A stretch of DNA of 64,000 bases from an uncultured Macellibacteroides sp. (GTDB lineage: Bacteria > Bacteroidota > Bacteroidia > Bacteroidales > Tannerellaceae). The stretch is taken from positions 2,604,001 to 2,668,000 of the forward strand of contig NZ_OY762974.1 in NCBI RefSeq assembly GCF_963667135.1, written 5' to 3'. The notes beneath the pieces were generated by a model. The model had not been told where the DNA came from. It searched no databases and saw only the letters and a list, made by a program, of their open reading frames with translations. Below are positions 18,769 to 27,234 of this stretch, piece by piece. Made by a program: the position numbers and the translations under genes. Within the stretch, counting starts at the first letter, position 1. Every line of letters starts with the position of its first letter.

Positions 18769-21700
18769 TTAGAAATTAACAATTAGACCTAAAGAAATAA
18801 CCTTATTCATCGGATAGTTCTTCCCTGATTCACTAGTATATGAAGTACCGGTAAAAATTGCTTCCGGATCGAACATTTCAGCCAGTTTAGTGCTTGTGAA
18901 TAAGTTTTCGCCCGAGAAAAATACCTGGGTTTTACTTAATCCCACCTTCTTTGTCCATGTTCCGGGTAGGTCGTAGCTAACCGTTAGGTTTTTAAGACGA
19001 CAGTAAGCCGCACTTTGCATGTAGCGGTCAGTTTTTTGAGAGGTCTTGTTTCTAAAATTATTGATTGCACCAGCTCCGGCTGTATAAGGTGCCGGGTAAT
19101 AAGCATCCTTATTATCTTCTCTCCAATAATCCAGGTGCTGTTCAAAAACCGTAACCTGGGCATAAGGACCCGAACCCCAGAAATAAACCGATCCCATGTC
19201 GGGCGACCAATCTCTTTTAGCTACACCCTGAAACAACAGGCTCAACGAGAGGCCCTTCCAGTTAACAGATCCGTTTGCTGTATATTGGTAACGTGGGGCT
19301 GTGTTACCGATTATGGTTACATCCCCCATGTCGGCCAAGGTATTATTCCCTTTATTGATTTTACCATCGCCATTCAGATCTCGGTATTTTACATCGCCCG
19401 GGTTCCATTTCTGTCCGGAGATATACGATAAATCGTAGGATGCATTATAAGCATCCGCCTCAGATTGGGATTGAATCAGTCCGTCTGCGCGATATCCCCA
19501 AATTTCTCCAACCTCTCGTCCTACATACCACTGGCCCTGAGGATCTGTTCCCGTTGGATTTTCGTAGGCAGTTACTTCAGAAATGGCATCAGACAAAGAA
19601 GCACCGACTGTATAGCCCACATCTTTACCAATTTTACCACGATATTGCAACGTTACTTCCCAACCGCTGTTACGCATACGGGCGTTATTCGTATTTGGAA
19701 CCGTAGCCCCAAAAATATCAGCCAGGTCGGCCGAGGGACCTAACATATCTTTCGTATCCCTCTGAAACAGGTCGAACGTACCCGACAAGGAATTACCTAA
19801 AAATCCAAAGTCTACACCCACATTTTTACTCTCTACCTTCTCCCAGGTAGTATAAGGATCGACAACTCCGGGAGCGTTAATAATCATATCTCTGCCATCC
19901 TGAAAATAGTAACTACCCAATGGCTGAGTGCCCATTGTGGATGCAAATGTATATAAAGCCGCACCACTTTGATTTCCCAACAATCCCCAGGAGGCACGTA
20001 GTTTCAAATTGGAAAGAACATTCGTTGTTTTTTCCATAAACGCTTCTCGAGAAAGGTTCCATCCCAAGGAAACGGAAGGGAAGAACCCCCACCTGTTATC
20101 CGATGCAAACCGTGAAGAACCATCGTAGCGGCCATTAGCTTCAAGAAGATAAAGTCCCTTATAATCGTAATTTATTCTGCCAAAGAATCCCCTGGTAGCC
20201 CATCCGTTGCGTGTATCAGTGATGGTCTGATCACCTGTACTTAATCCAAGTCCAGGGTTTGTTGTGGAAATAAGATCTGTAACTTGGTTAAACAGGTAAC
20301 TGTAGCTGTTATCCTCTTCCTGATAACCACCCATTACCGTAAAATTATGATCGTCGGCAACGGTAAACAGATAATTGGTATATAGGTTTACTGACTGATA
20401 ACGTCTTTGCGACATGGATCGGGTAAAACGGCCGTTGGCAGCAATGTTCAACTCAGACCGTGTACCTTTATACAATGTTTCATTGTCGGCTCCCGGAATT
20501 TGTGGTGCCACATTTAACGCTTCATATCCCTGATTGTCATTGCGATATGTATAATCTACAAAAATACGCCAGGTTTTAACGGGTTGAATTTCGAAACCAC
20601 CGGTTAATGACATGTTGTCGTCCTTGGTGTTTGTATAGGTGCCACTTTGCAAATAAGGAATCATCGTGAGCTCCGTAAAATGACCATTGGGATCGACTTC
20701 ACTCACCGTGGGGCGGAAACGGGCTAAGGAGTGATAAAAGCCTTCGGATAATCCGCCTGTACCAAATGGGGTATTATTATCCGAATGCATAAATTTGGTA
20801 TTAACCTTAAGTTTCAACCAATTGGTGATTTGTGAAGTCACGTTGGCATTAAAGTTAAAGCGTTTATAATCCATATCGGCGTAGCGCAATATACCCTCTT
20901 CAGTATAGGCTCCTCCAGACACATAGTATTGTGCAAGTTTTCCACCTCCACTTAAACTCAGGTTATGATTCTGTTTAAAAGCGGCATCCTTGTAATGCAA
21001 TTTAAAATAATCCACATTTCCCACCCCTTTTGCTGTGTTTTCAAAAGCGGCTATCAAGTTATTCTGTCCTTTCAAATCAGCCCAGGCATCAATTCCAGAA
21101 GGATTTTGTCCATATTGTTGTAATAAACCCAGCTTCTCGTCACTGTATTGCTTTGCTACGCCTGCATTGGCGCATGCAGCATTAAAATAAGTAGCAAAAT
21201 CATAGGAATTGGCCATATCAGGCAAAACCGTCGGGGAACTCCAACCTACAGTACCCTGATAACTTACCCGCATTTTTCCCTCTTCGCCTTTTTTTGTAGT
21301 CACCAATATAACACCGTAGGCGGCACGAGCTCCGTAAATAGCAGACGCTGCAGCGTCCTTTAGAACGGATATGCTTTCAATGTCGTTCGGGTTTACATCT
21401 GAAAGGTTCATCTCCACACCGTCCACTAATACGTAAGGATTTGCAGTATTGGATAGATTTCCTTGTCCACGTAACGTAAGCGAACTTTCGGCTCCTGGTC
21501 TGCCTGAACTGCTACTGGTAACCGTTAGTCCGGGAACCAGTCCCTGCAGACTCTGGGTGGCATTTGCAACTGGTCGCAAACTTAGTTCGTCTCCTTTAAC
21601 AGAAGATACGGAGCCGGTAAGATTAACTTTCTTCTGAACACCATATCCGACCACAACGACTTCTTCGAGCGCTTGGCTATCTTCAATCAATTCTATCCGA

Positions 21701-22317
21701 AGATGTTCGGTATTTTTAATGGCAACCTGCTTCGGTTGATATCCGATGTAACTGATTGTTAATGAAGAATTTTGAGGAACCTCCAATGTGAAATTACCAT
21801 CCATGTCAGTAATGGTTCCAACACCAACGCTATTGGTAACCTGTACGTTCGCACCAATAACCGGCAATCCGGATTTGTCCAAAACCGTTCCTGAAATTTT
21901 AAGTGTTTGTTGTTGTTGCAAAGGCGTCTCACTGCTTTTTAAGTTGTGGTTCTTACTTGATAGAATAATATGAGATCTATCAATCTTAAAGGAGATGTTA
22001 CGGTCCTTTAAAAGTTCATTCAATACGTCGGCAACCTTTTTTTTGTTGGCATTGATGGATACCGATTGATTTGCGTTTACCTCATTGCTATAAATAAACA
22101 GGTACTCTGTTTGTTGTTCAATCTCAGTCAGAATTTTATTGAGCTGAGTATTGTTCATATGAATGCTTACCCTCGCATCCTGGGAATAGGTAGATTTAGC
22201 ATGTGAACAAAAAACACAAACCAAGAGTAGGAAAGTAGTTATTCGCATAGTTCTAAATATTTGTTTAAATCCAGTGTTTTTTTGATAAAGTCTGCTTGAA
22301 AAATATTCGTTCTTCAT
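18769..22317 (-). CDS. SusC/RagA family TonB-dependent glycan transporter with STN domain
   Basis: A 1182-residue outer-membrane receptor. After the signal region comes a secretin/TonB short N-terminal (STN) domain (about residues 55-115). A carboxypeptidase-D-like beta domain follows (GTVLDKSGLPVIGANVQV, about 143-215), then the plug (VVVGYGVQKKVNLTGSVSSV) and the 22-strand barrel ending in Phe. The STN domain is the contact for a FecR-type anti-sigma factor, and such a gene lies directly upstream. Substrate binding should thus signal through FecR to the ECF sigma factor. It is paired with SusD downstream. Confidence 0.96.
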   Translation of the reverse strand: MKNEYFSSRLYQKNTGFKQIFRTMRITTFLLLVCVFCSHAKSTYSQDARVSIHMNNTQLNKILTEIEQQTEYLFIYSNEVNANQSVSINANKKKVADVLNELLKDRNISFKIDRSHIILSSKNHNLKSSETPLQQQQTLKISGTVLDKSGLPVIGANVQVTNSVGVGTITDMDGNFTLEVPQNSSLTISYIGYQPKQVAIKNTEHLRIELIEDSQALEEVVVVGYGVQKKVNLTGSVSSVKGDELSLRPVANATQSLQGLVPGLTVTSSSSGRPGAESSLTLRGQGNLSNTANPYVLVDGVEMNLSDVNPNDIESISVLKDAAASAIYGARAAYGVILVTTKKGEEGKMRVSYQGTVGWSSPTVLPDMANSYDFATYFNAACANAGVAKQYSDEKLGLLQQYGQNPSGIDAWADLKGQNNLIAAFENTAKGVGNVDYFKLHYKDAAFKQNHNLSLSGGGKLAQYYVSGGAYTEEGILRYADMDYKRFNFNANVTSQITNWLKLKVNTKFMHSDNNTPFGTGGLSEGFYHSLARFRPTVSEVDPNGHFTELTMIPYLQSGTYTNTKDDNMSLTGGFEIQPVKTWRIFVDYTYRNDNQGYEALNVAPQIPGADNETLYKGTRSELNIAANGRFTRSMSQRRYQSVNLYTNYLFTVADDHNFTVMGGYQEEDNSYSYLFNQVTDLISTTNPGLGLSTGDQTITDTRNGWATRGFFGRINYDYKGLYLLEANGRYDGSSRFASDNRWGFFPSVSLGWNLSREAFMEKTTNVLSNLKLRASWGLLGNQSGAALYTFASTMGTQPLGSYYFQDGRDMIINAPGVVDPYTTWEKVESKNVGVDFGFLGNSLSGTFDLFQRDTKDMLGPSADLADIFGATVPNTNNARMRNSGWEVTLQYRGKIGKDVGYTVGASLSDAISEVTAYENPTGTDPQGQWYVGREVGEIWGYRADGLIQSQSEADAYNASYDLSYISGQKWNPGDVKYRDLNGDGKINKGNNTLADMGDVTIIGNTAPRYQYTANGSVNWKGLSLSLLFQGVAKRDWSPDMGSVYFWGSGPYAQVTVFEQHLDYWREDNKDAYYPAPYTAGAGAINNFRNKTSQKTDRYMQSAAYCRLKNLTVSYDLPGTWTKKVGLSKTQVFFSGENLFTSTKLAEMFDPEAIFTGTSYTSESGKNYPMNKVISLGLIVNF

Positions 22318-22372
22318 ACATTTGTATTGATTTATAATTTAATACAGTTTAAAATAAAATTGTGTTGAGTTC

Positions 22373-22404
22373 ATGCCGGTAAGTGTTGGCGCACTTATCG
22401 GCAT
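22373..22404. other. Hairpin in the FecR-SusC intergenic region
   Basis: ATGCCGGTAAGTG pairs over 13 bp with CACTTATCGGCAT (one G-U) around a 6-nt loop. T residues follow only on the plus strand, where no gene ends, so its role for the leftward transcript is unclear. It could mark the 5' leader or limit readthrough from fecR. Confidence 0.5.
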
Positions 22405-22466
22405 TTTTAAGGTTAACATGTCATTTTCTCATAGGCAATAGCATTAAAGAAGATTAATATTCTCGT

Positions 22467-23405
22467 TTAGTTTATACTAATTATTTGTGTTTCATTGTTC
22501 TTTTGATAGCTGAAACTAATATCATTTTGCAGTACATGTAACGCGTAATCGACACCGTCTGTTTGTCTGAAAGATCCTGTATAAGAGTATTTCAACAAAT
22601 TTTGATTGTTGATTATTATTTTGAAGCCATAATATTTCTCAAGATCTTTCATGATAGTAAGAAATGATTCATCTTTAAAGCTAATAAGCCCTTCTTTCCA
22701 ACGATACGGTTTATAATTAACCACTTTTGAAACTTCCAGTCGTCCGTTTTTTAATGATGCTTTGTGTTCCGGCTTAAGTGTTACATGGTGCGATGGAAAT
22801 GCCTGGGAAGTGAGCTTTACGCTTCCCTGCATCAAGGTTGTTTCAAATTTCTCTTCATCTGGATAGGCCTCCACATCAAACTTGGTACCTAACACTTCGA
22901 TGTCATACTTATCCGTTTTGACGATAAATGGCCTTCGTTCGTCTTTCACAACATCGAAATATCCTTCACCCTCCAGTTCAATAGTCCGGTTATGGGTACT
23001 AAACTTTTCAGGGTAACGGATCGTTGTCCGGGCATTTAACCATACGTTTGTTCCGTCTGGCAAGGTTACGTTGGTACGCTGACCTGCAGGAACAGACACA
23101 ATACTCATGGCCAATTCCTTACTATCTCCTATGTACTGCCGGTAAATATAATTAAGCGAGAGAGTAATCAACGCGATGGCTGCCACTCTTAACCACTCCG
23201 ATTTCAGGATTGTTTTCAGAATGTTATGTTGAGGTTTAGATGCAATCCGCCTCTTGTCTTGCAACAAAATGGCATTAAACAACTTATGTTCCTTCAAAAA
23301 AATACGTTTATTTTCGGCCGAAGCTTCTATCCATTCCTTAATCTCCATGCCTTCCTCAATGGTAACATTTCCTTCAAAGAATCTATATAATTTTTCCCTG
23401 TCCAT
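22467..23405 (-). CDS. FecR family anti-sigma factor
   Basis: A 312-residue inner-membrane regulator. A cytoplasmic anti-sigma segment (about 1-70) is followed by one membrane helix (WLRVAAIALITLSLNYIY, about 75-92). The periplasmic FecR domain comes next (VPAGQRTNVTLPDGTNVWLNA onwards), and a C-terminal DUF4974-type domain contacts the SusC STN domain. It lies 57 bp after the sigma gene and upstream of SusC, the standard order for trans-envelope signalling in mucin-type PULs. Confidence 0.93.
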   Translation of the reverse strand: MDREKLYRFFEGNVTIEEGMEIKEWIEASAENKRIFLKEHKLFNAILLQDKRRIASKPQHNILKTILKSEWLRVAAIALITLSLNYIYRQYIGDSKELAMSIVSVPAGQRTNVTLPDGTNVWLNARTTIRYPEKFSTHNRTIELEGEGYFDVVKDERRPFIVKTDKYDIEVLGTKFDVEAYPDEEKFETTLMQGSVKLTSQAFPSHHVTLKPEHKASLKNGRLEVSKVVNYKPYRWKEGLISFKDESFLTIMKDLEKYYGFKIIINNQNLLKYSYTGSFRQTDGVDYALHVLQNDISFSYQKNNETQIISIN

Positions 23406-23462
23406 ACGTGTGCATTATTTGCTTTATGTATGTATAGCACTTGAACGGTGAATGTTCCTAGT

Positions 23463-24023
23463 TTAATTGAAAAAAAAATAGAAAAATGGTAAATAGTCCT
23501 TCAAATAGACATGCAGGATTTTAAGCGCTTTACTAATATGATAGTCCACTCCCTTGTATGAGATATTCATTTCCATGGCAATCTCCTTATAGGATTTATT
23601 TTCGTAGCGGTTTAATATAAAAATAGCACGTGTACGCTCGGGCATTTGATTAAGTGCTTCTTGAATAAGGTTTTGTATTTCAATTGTAAACAGTTCATTT
23701 GGTTCACATGCTTCTAAGGTTGCTATACGGGTACTTAGCTCCCAATCCTGATATTGCCTGATACTTTCAGAAAATCCCTCACGTATATGCAGATGTCGCA
23801 AATGATTTAGACATTTGTTTTTAATCATAGTAAGTATATAGGCCGGAATGTTAGATTCGTTGTCGATTGAATTTCTGTTTTCCCAATAGTACATTAATGC
23901 ATCAACTGCAATATCTTCTGCAACTGCTTCGTCTCTTACATAAACATTGGCAAAGCGTACAAAACGGTCGTAATATTCGTTGTAAAGCTTATTGAAAGAG
24001 TTTATGTTATCGGTAGATATCAT
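23463..24023 (-). CDS. ECF-type RNA polymerase sigma factor
   Basis: A 186-residue sigma factor with region 2 (residues about 10-80; YYDRFVRFANVYV, AEDIAVDALMYYWENR) and region 4 (about 120-170; LNQMPERTRAIFILNRYENKSYKEIA). It is the first gene of the locus and probably drives SusC transcription when released by FecR. Only 56 bp separate its ATG from IS copy 2. The element inserted next to its promoter and its transposase genes are transcribed towards it. Confidence 0.94.
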   Translation of the reverse strand: MISTDNINSFNKLYNEYYDRFVRFANVYVRDEAVAEDIAVDALMYYWENRNSIDNESNIPAYILTMIKNKCLNHLRHLHIREGFSESIRQYQDWELSTRIATLEACEPNELFTIEIQNLIQEALNQMPERTRAIFILNRYENKSYKEIAMEMNISYKGVDYHISKALKILHVYLKDYLPFFYFFFN

Positions 24024-24049
24024 TTTTGCGTTTTGTCATATATATTCCA

Positions 24050-24057
24050 CAAAAATA
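24050..24057 (-). promoter_or_regulatory. -7 box of the sigma factor gene
   Basis: TATTTTTG on the minus strand, 27 bp before the ATG. The matching -33 position falls at the target duplication and junction with IS copy 2 (24072-24080), so this part of the promoter was remade by the insertion. Confidence 0.5.
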
Positions 24058-24102
24058 AGCTTATTATTTTGGATTTAATGGATCAACCCGAAAAGTTGGG
24101 GG

Positions 24103-25023
24103 CTATGCATAAATATTGGTTAATCTAAAAAGAAAATAGGAAATATTCTTTACCCCTCTCAGGCATGCCCTGAAACTTTTTATTTTAGCGTTGAAAGATT
24201 CAGCAGAAGCATTTGTCGACCGATTGTCAAAGTAATTGATGATTGTTTGATAGTGTGCCGAGATTGATCTTTTTACAGTGTTGAACTGTTTAAACCCCGC
24301 TTGTTCAATCTGTTCATACCAGTGTGCCAGACGAGTAAACGCAACTACTTTTTCTTTCACGGTATGATAGATATGTCTGAGCTGCATGGTCAGGTTGTAA
24401 GATCTTTCCAGGGAAGGATACCAATGAAAAAGGACTTCAGCTCTGGCCCTTTGATTCGGAGTCCATTTATTCTCTGTTTTAAATAGCAGGTAGCGGCTTC
24501 TTGCCAAAAGTTGTTTACGGGTTTCACCGTTTTTCAGAATTTCAGGAGAATACTTTCTTCCGGCTTCTTTAGCTAACTCCATCTCTTTACTTTCCTGTTC
24601 GATTGCCTCCCAGCGATGTACCACACGGATGTCCTGCAATGCTTCAGTGGCTAGCTTTTGTACATGAAAACGGTCGGTAACAAGAGTTGCTTTGGGAAAC
24701 GCCCGCCGAACGATCATCTCCATATTGGCGGCCATATCGATTGTAACTTCTTTGACTTTTAGTCGTTTAGAATGATTGATTCTGTTTAAAACGTCAAGAA
24801 CATCAGAGGCCATGGTCCCTTTTACGATAGCGACGATACTTCCTTTTTTACCTTTGGCTTGCTTATTGGTGAGAATCGTATAAAGTTCATCATAAGTCAG
24901 AGCCGTTTCATCCAGACTCAGATGGGAGCCAATGTTTTCGGGGAAAAGAACCCATTTGTCTGCGTGTTCCCGTTGGTCCCACTCATAGAAGTCAGATAAG
25001 AAGAGCCGGTATTGTTCTTCCAA
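24103..25023 (-). CDS. Transposase frame 2 (DDE catalytic domain), IS copy 2
   Basis: Protein sequence identical to the catalytic frame of copy 1, with LDETAL, VTDRFHVQKL and SAESFNAKIK intact. TTG is the only conventional start; the frame is open further upstream to the T6A4G run, so a +1 frameshift product with the preceding frame is likely. It is read towards the sigma-factor gene, so readthrough could raise expression of the glycan locus regulators. Confidence 0.85.
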   Translation of the reverse strand: MEEQYRLFLSDFYEWDQREHADKWVLFPENIGSHLSLDETALTYDELYTILTNKQAKGKKGSIVAIVKGTMASDVLDVLNRINHSKRLKVKEVTIDMAANMEMIVRRAFPKATLVTDRFHVQKLATEALQDIRVVHRWEAIEQESKEMELAKEAGRKYSPEILKNGETRKQLLARSRYLLFKTENKWTPNQRARAEVLFHWYPSLERSYNLTMQLRHIYHTVKEKVVAFTRLAHWYEQIEQAGFKQFNTVKRSISAHYQTIINYFDNRSTNASAESFNAKIKSFRACLRGVKNISYFLFRLTNIYA

Positions 25024-25066
25024 TTGCTTCCCGTCTACACCATAAAATTCACCAACAGTACGACAG

Positions 25067-25420
25067 CTAACAGGATGAGTATCTATGTAATTCTTTTAAA
25101 AAAGACGCAAATTCTTGCGTCAAACGAGTTCCTTTAGCTACCATATCCCAATTCCTGCAGACAATATCCCCTGTGCTATGATTGGTCCACCTTCTACGCC
25201 TTACCTGCAGAATCACCACTTTCCCTCGTAGGGGATAGTCTTGTATGGCTACACTGGGATAAAATCCTTTTGATTCAAGTTTATCTTCTTTATATTCCTC
25301 AGGAATAATATTGAGTTCTTCCAGATGAATGGTAATGGTCGAACTTGTCTTTTCTGCAAATACTACTTCAAAGTATTTTAATACGCCTTCCGGCAATAGC
25401 AATTCATAGCCTGTTTCCAT
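25067..25420 (-). CDS. Transposase frame 1 (N-terminal domain), IS copy 2
   Basis: 117 residues from METGYELL, identical to frame 1 of copy 1. It ends shortly past the T6A4G shift run. The promoter -7 box TACATTTG sits six bases before the ATG, with its TTG partner in the terminal repeat. Confidence 0.75.
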   Translation of the reverse strand: METGYELLLPEGVLKYFEVVFAEKTSSTITIHLEELNIIPEEYKEDKLESKGFYPSVAIQDYPLRGKVVILQVRRRRWTNHSTGDIVCRNWDMVAKGTRLTQEFASFLKELHRYSSC

Positions 25421-25514
25421 AGCTGCAAATGTAGCTCCTTTTCTATTACCCCCCAACTTTTCGGCTTGATCCGATTTAATAGCATAGGCTCTTTTTTGGG
25501 ATCAACGACAAAAG

Positions 25515-25545
25515 TTGGGTCAAAAATTAAAAAGGTATATCTTTG
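25515..25545 (+). promoter_or_regulatory. Transposase promoter in the left end of the diverged IS
   Basis: TTG at 25515-25517 inside the terminal repeat, 20 bp, then TATCTTTG at 25538-25545. Same spacing and placement as in copies 1-3, although the surrounding sequence has changed. Confidence 0.6.
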
Positions 25546-25564
25546 TCTTCATAAATACGATCGC

Positions 25565-25951
25565 ATGGACAAGGATATCAACCAATCATTATTAGAGTTA
25601 ATATTACCAGAAGGAATACTTGAATATTTTGACATAGTAGGCTTTGATAAAGGGAATAGTGGAAAGTATGTTTATGACAAAACACTGACCATTTATCTGG
25701 AAGAGAAAAACCAAATTCCGAAGGAATACAAAAATTATAAATTCAAGGCAAGTGGTTTTATGGATCCACGTCTGATAAATGATTATCCTATACGGAATAT
25801 GTTGGTTACTTTAAGTGTGAAAAGACGGCGATGGGATGTTGAAATAGAAGGCGAAGTTAAAAAGATAAGCAGGGATTGGAATGTAGTTGCACAGGGTACT
25901 CGCATGAGCGCAGAGTATGCTTCTTTTTTAAAAGAAATTAGTCGATACTAA
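25565..25951 (+). CDS. Transposase frame 1 (N-terminal domain), diverged IS
   Basis: 128 residues from the ATG MDKDINQSLLELILPEGILEYF, which aligns with METGYELLLPEGVLKYF of the other copies. It shares VKRRRWD with VRRRRWT and ends ASFLKEISRY. The ATG lies 20 bp after a TAnnTTTG box, which favours it over an upstream in-frame start in the terminal repeat. It overlaps the catalytic frame in +1 register at the same TTTTTTAAAAG run. Confidence 0.75.
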   Translation: MDKDINQSLLELILPEGILEYFDIVGFDKGNSGKYVYDKTLTIYLEEKNQIPKEYKNYKFKASGFMDPRLINDYPIRNMLVTLSVKRRRWDVEIEGEVKKISRDWNVVAQGTRMSAEYASFLKEISRY

Positions 25952-26927
25952 CGCAATCAGTTGTCAAAGCATTGAAATCTATCTGGGAGTTAACGGGCGT
26001 AACTTTCAGCGACAATATAAAGAAAAGCTAAGTGATTTTCGCCATTGGAGACAAGGTCCACATGCGGAAAAATACATCGTTTACCCCAAAAATCTAGGAC
26101 CTTACCTGACCATTGATGAAACATCCCTCTCGAACGGTGAGCTTTATACCATCATCACCAATAAAGCCAGAAAAGGCCAGAAAGGTTCTATTGTTGGTAT
26201 ATTTGAAGGAACCGAATCCAATGAAATCATAAGACTTATACTTAAGCATTATTCAGAACAACAACGCAAAATAGTCCGTGAAGTCACTCTAGATATGGCT
26301 GCCAATATGAACCTGATTGTCAAAAGTTGCTTTCCCCGGGCTAAACGGGTAACGGACCGTTTTCATGTACAGAAGCTGGCTTATGAAGCCGTACAGGACC
26401 TCCGGATTAAGCATCGGTGGGAAACTCTGGACGCGGAAAATACAGCTTACAAAAAAGCCAAAGAAAAGGGTATTGAATATCAACCAGAGGTATTAGCAAA
26501 TGGAGATACCCGAAAACAGTTGCTGGCCAGAAGTCGGTATCTGCTATTTAAACCAGAAGAAAAATGGACCCTTTCGCAATGGCATAGAGCACATATATTA
26601 TTTGAACTTTATCCTGATATTAAAAAAGGCTACGAGCTATCTTATAGTCTTTACAAAATCTATAACCGTCAAATATCGCCTGATGTGGCCAGAGCAAAAC
26701 TGGCTCAATGGTTCAGCCAGGTAGAAGAAGCGGGATTTAATGCATTCTCTACAGTTAGAAAAACTTTTGAGACACATCACAATACCATTATAAACTACTT
26801 TAACAGCAGAAGCACAAACGCAGCTGCTGAATCGTTTAATGCAAAGATAAAAGAGTTCAGAAGACAGTTTAGAGGGGTAACAGACATTAAATTTTTTCTC
26901 TACAGATTATGCAAAATTTATGCTTAG
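25932..26927 (+). CDS. Transposase frame 2 (DDE catalytic domain), diverged IS
   Basis: The frame opens just after a TAA at 25929-25931 and continues for 331 codons. It aligns throughout with the other copies: DTNAISCQSIEIYLGVNG, LTIDETSLSNGE (first Asp, codon at 26115), VTDRFHVQKLAYEA and AAAESFNAKIKEF. No ATG, GTG or TTG occurs in frame before the ATG at 26295, which is after the first catalytic Asp. A separate initiation could not make a complete DDE domain. A +1 frameshift from frame 1 would give a 453-residue protein. Confidence 0.8.
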   Translation, partial: KKLVDTNAISCQSIEIYLGVNGRNFQRQYKEKLSDFRHWRQGPHAEKYIVYPKNLGPYLTIDETSLSNGELYTIITNKARKGQKGSIVGIFEGTESNEIIRLILKHYSEQQRKIVREVTLDMAANMNLIVKSCFPRAKRVTDRFHVQKLAYEAVQDLRIKHRWETLDAENTAYKKAKEKGIEYQPEVLANGDTRKQLLARSRYLLFKPEEKWTLSQWHRAHILFELYPDIKKGYELSYSLYKIYNRQISPDVARAKLAQWFSQVEEAGFNAFSTVRKTFETHHNTIINYFNSRSTNAAAESFNAKIKEFRRQFRGVTDIKFFLYRLCKIYA

Positions 26928-26980
26928 ACCCAGAATTTGTTCTTGATCCCCAAAGAGTGGGGGTAAAGTGAAGGTAGGAA

Positions 26981-27011
26981 ATAAAAAAAGAGGAACCCAA
27001 TTGGATTCCTC
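26981..27011 (-). terminator. Terminator behind tRNA-Gly
   Basis: GAGGAATCC/GGGTTCCTC stem (one G-U pair) with loop AATT, followed on the minus strand by TTTTTTTAT. It ends the tRNA-Tyr/tRNA-Gly transcript just before the diverged IS. Confidence 0.88.
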
Positions 27012-27018
27012 TTTAGAG

Positions 27019-27091
27019 AGCGGAAGACGGGACTCAAACCCGCGACCCTCAGCTTGGAAGGCTAATGCTCTATCAACTGAGCTACTTCCGC
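27019..27091 (-). tRNA. tRNA-Gly (TCC)
   Basis: Complete 73-nt cloverleaf with acceptor GCGGAAG/CTTCCGC, anticodon loop CTTCCAA and T-loop TTTGAGT. CCA is not encoded. Second gene of a two-tRNA transcript, 10 nt after tRNA-Tyr. Confidence 0.96.
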
Positions 27092-27101
27092 AAGTAGTGT
27101 G

Positions 27102-27183
27102 TGGGCAGTGATGGATTCGAACCACCGAAGACGAAGTCAGCTGAGTTACAGTCAGCCCCATTTGGCCACTCTGGTAACTGCCC
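27102..27183 (-). tRNA. tRNA-Tyr (GTA)
   Basis: 82 nt with a long variable arm (class II), acceptor GGGCAGT/ACTGCCC, anticodon GTA in loop CTGTAAC, T-loop TTCGAAT and discriminator A. First gene of the pair. Confidence 0.95.
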
Positions 27184-27204
27184 CCATTATTTTCTATTGC
27201 GATG

Positions 27205-27234
27205 CAAAGGTACGATTAATTTTGTAACTTGCAA
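27205..27234 (-). promoter_or_regulatory. Promoter of tRNA-Tyr/tRNA-Gly
   Basis: Minus strand: TTG (27234-27232), 19 bp, TACCTTTG (27212-27205). The -33 element lies inside the last codons of ribH, so ribH transcripts run across the tRNA promoter. Confidence 0.85.

Larger units (their letters stand above)
24080..25472 (-). mobile_element. ISL3-like insertion sequence, copy 2
   Basis: A 1393-bp element, same family and nearly the same sequence as copy 1; one visible difference is a silent TCG to TCT change in the Ser codon of the SAESFN motif. An 8-bp duplication GATTTAAT lies at 24072-24079 and 25473-25480. Its right end abuts the sigma-factor promoter and its left end is 25 bp from the left end of the diverged element. 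Confidence 0.95.
25498..26950 (+). mobile_element. Diverged ISL3-like insertion sequence, copy 4
   Basis: About 1453 bp, same architecture as the other three but clearly different in sequence. Ends: GGGATCAACGACAAAAGTTG on the left and GGGATCAAGAACAAATTCTG on the inverted right end, 19 of 24 positions alike over the full repeat. The flanks continue as an imperfect inverted repeat (CTCTTT... on both sides). No 8-bp duplication is seen, so the insertion is old or an edge was rearranged. Right end 68 bp from the 3' end of tRNA-Gly. Confidence 0.85.

Noticed and set aside
22373-22404. Hairpin upstream of susC as terminator of fecR
   Set aside because: T residues follow it only on the opposite strand, so it does not fit an intrinsic terminator for the leftward transcript.
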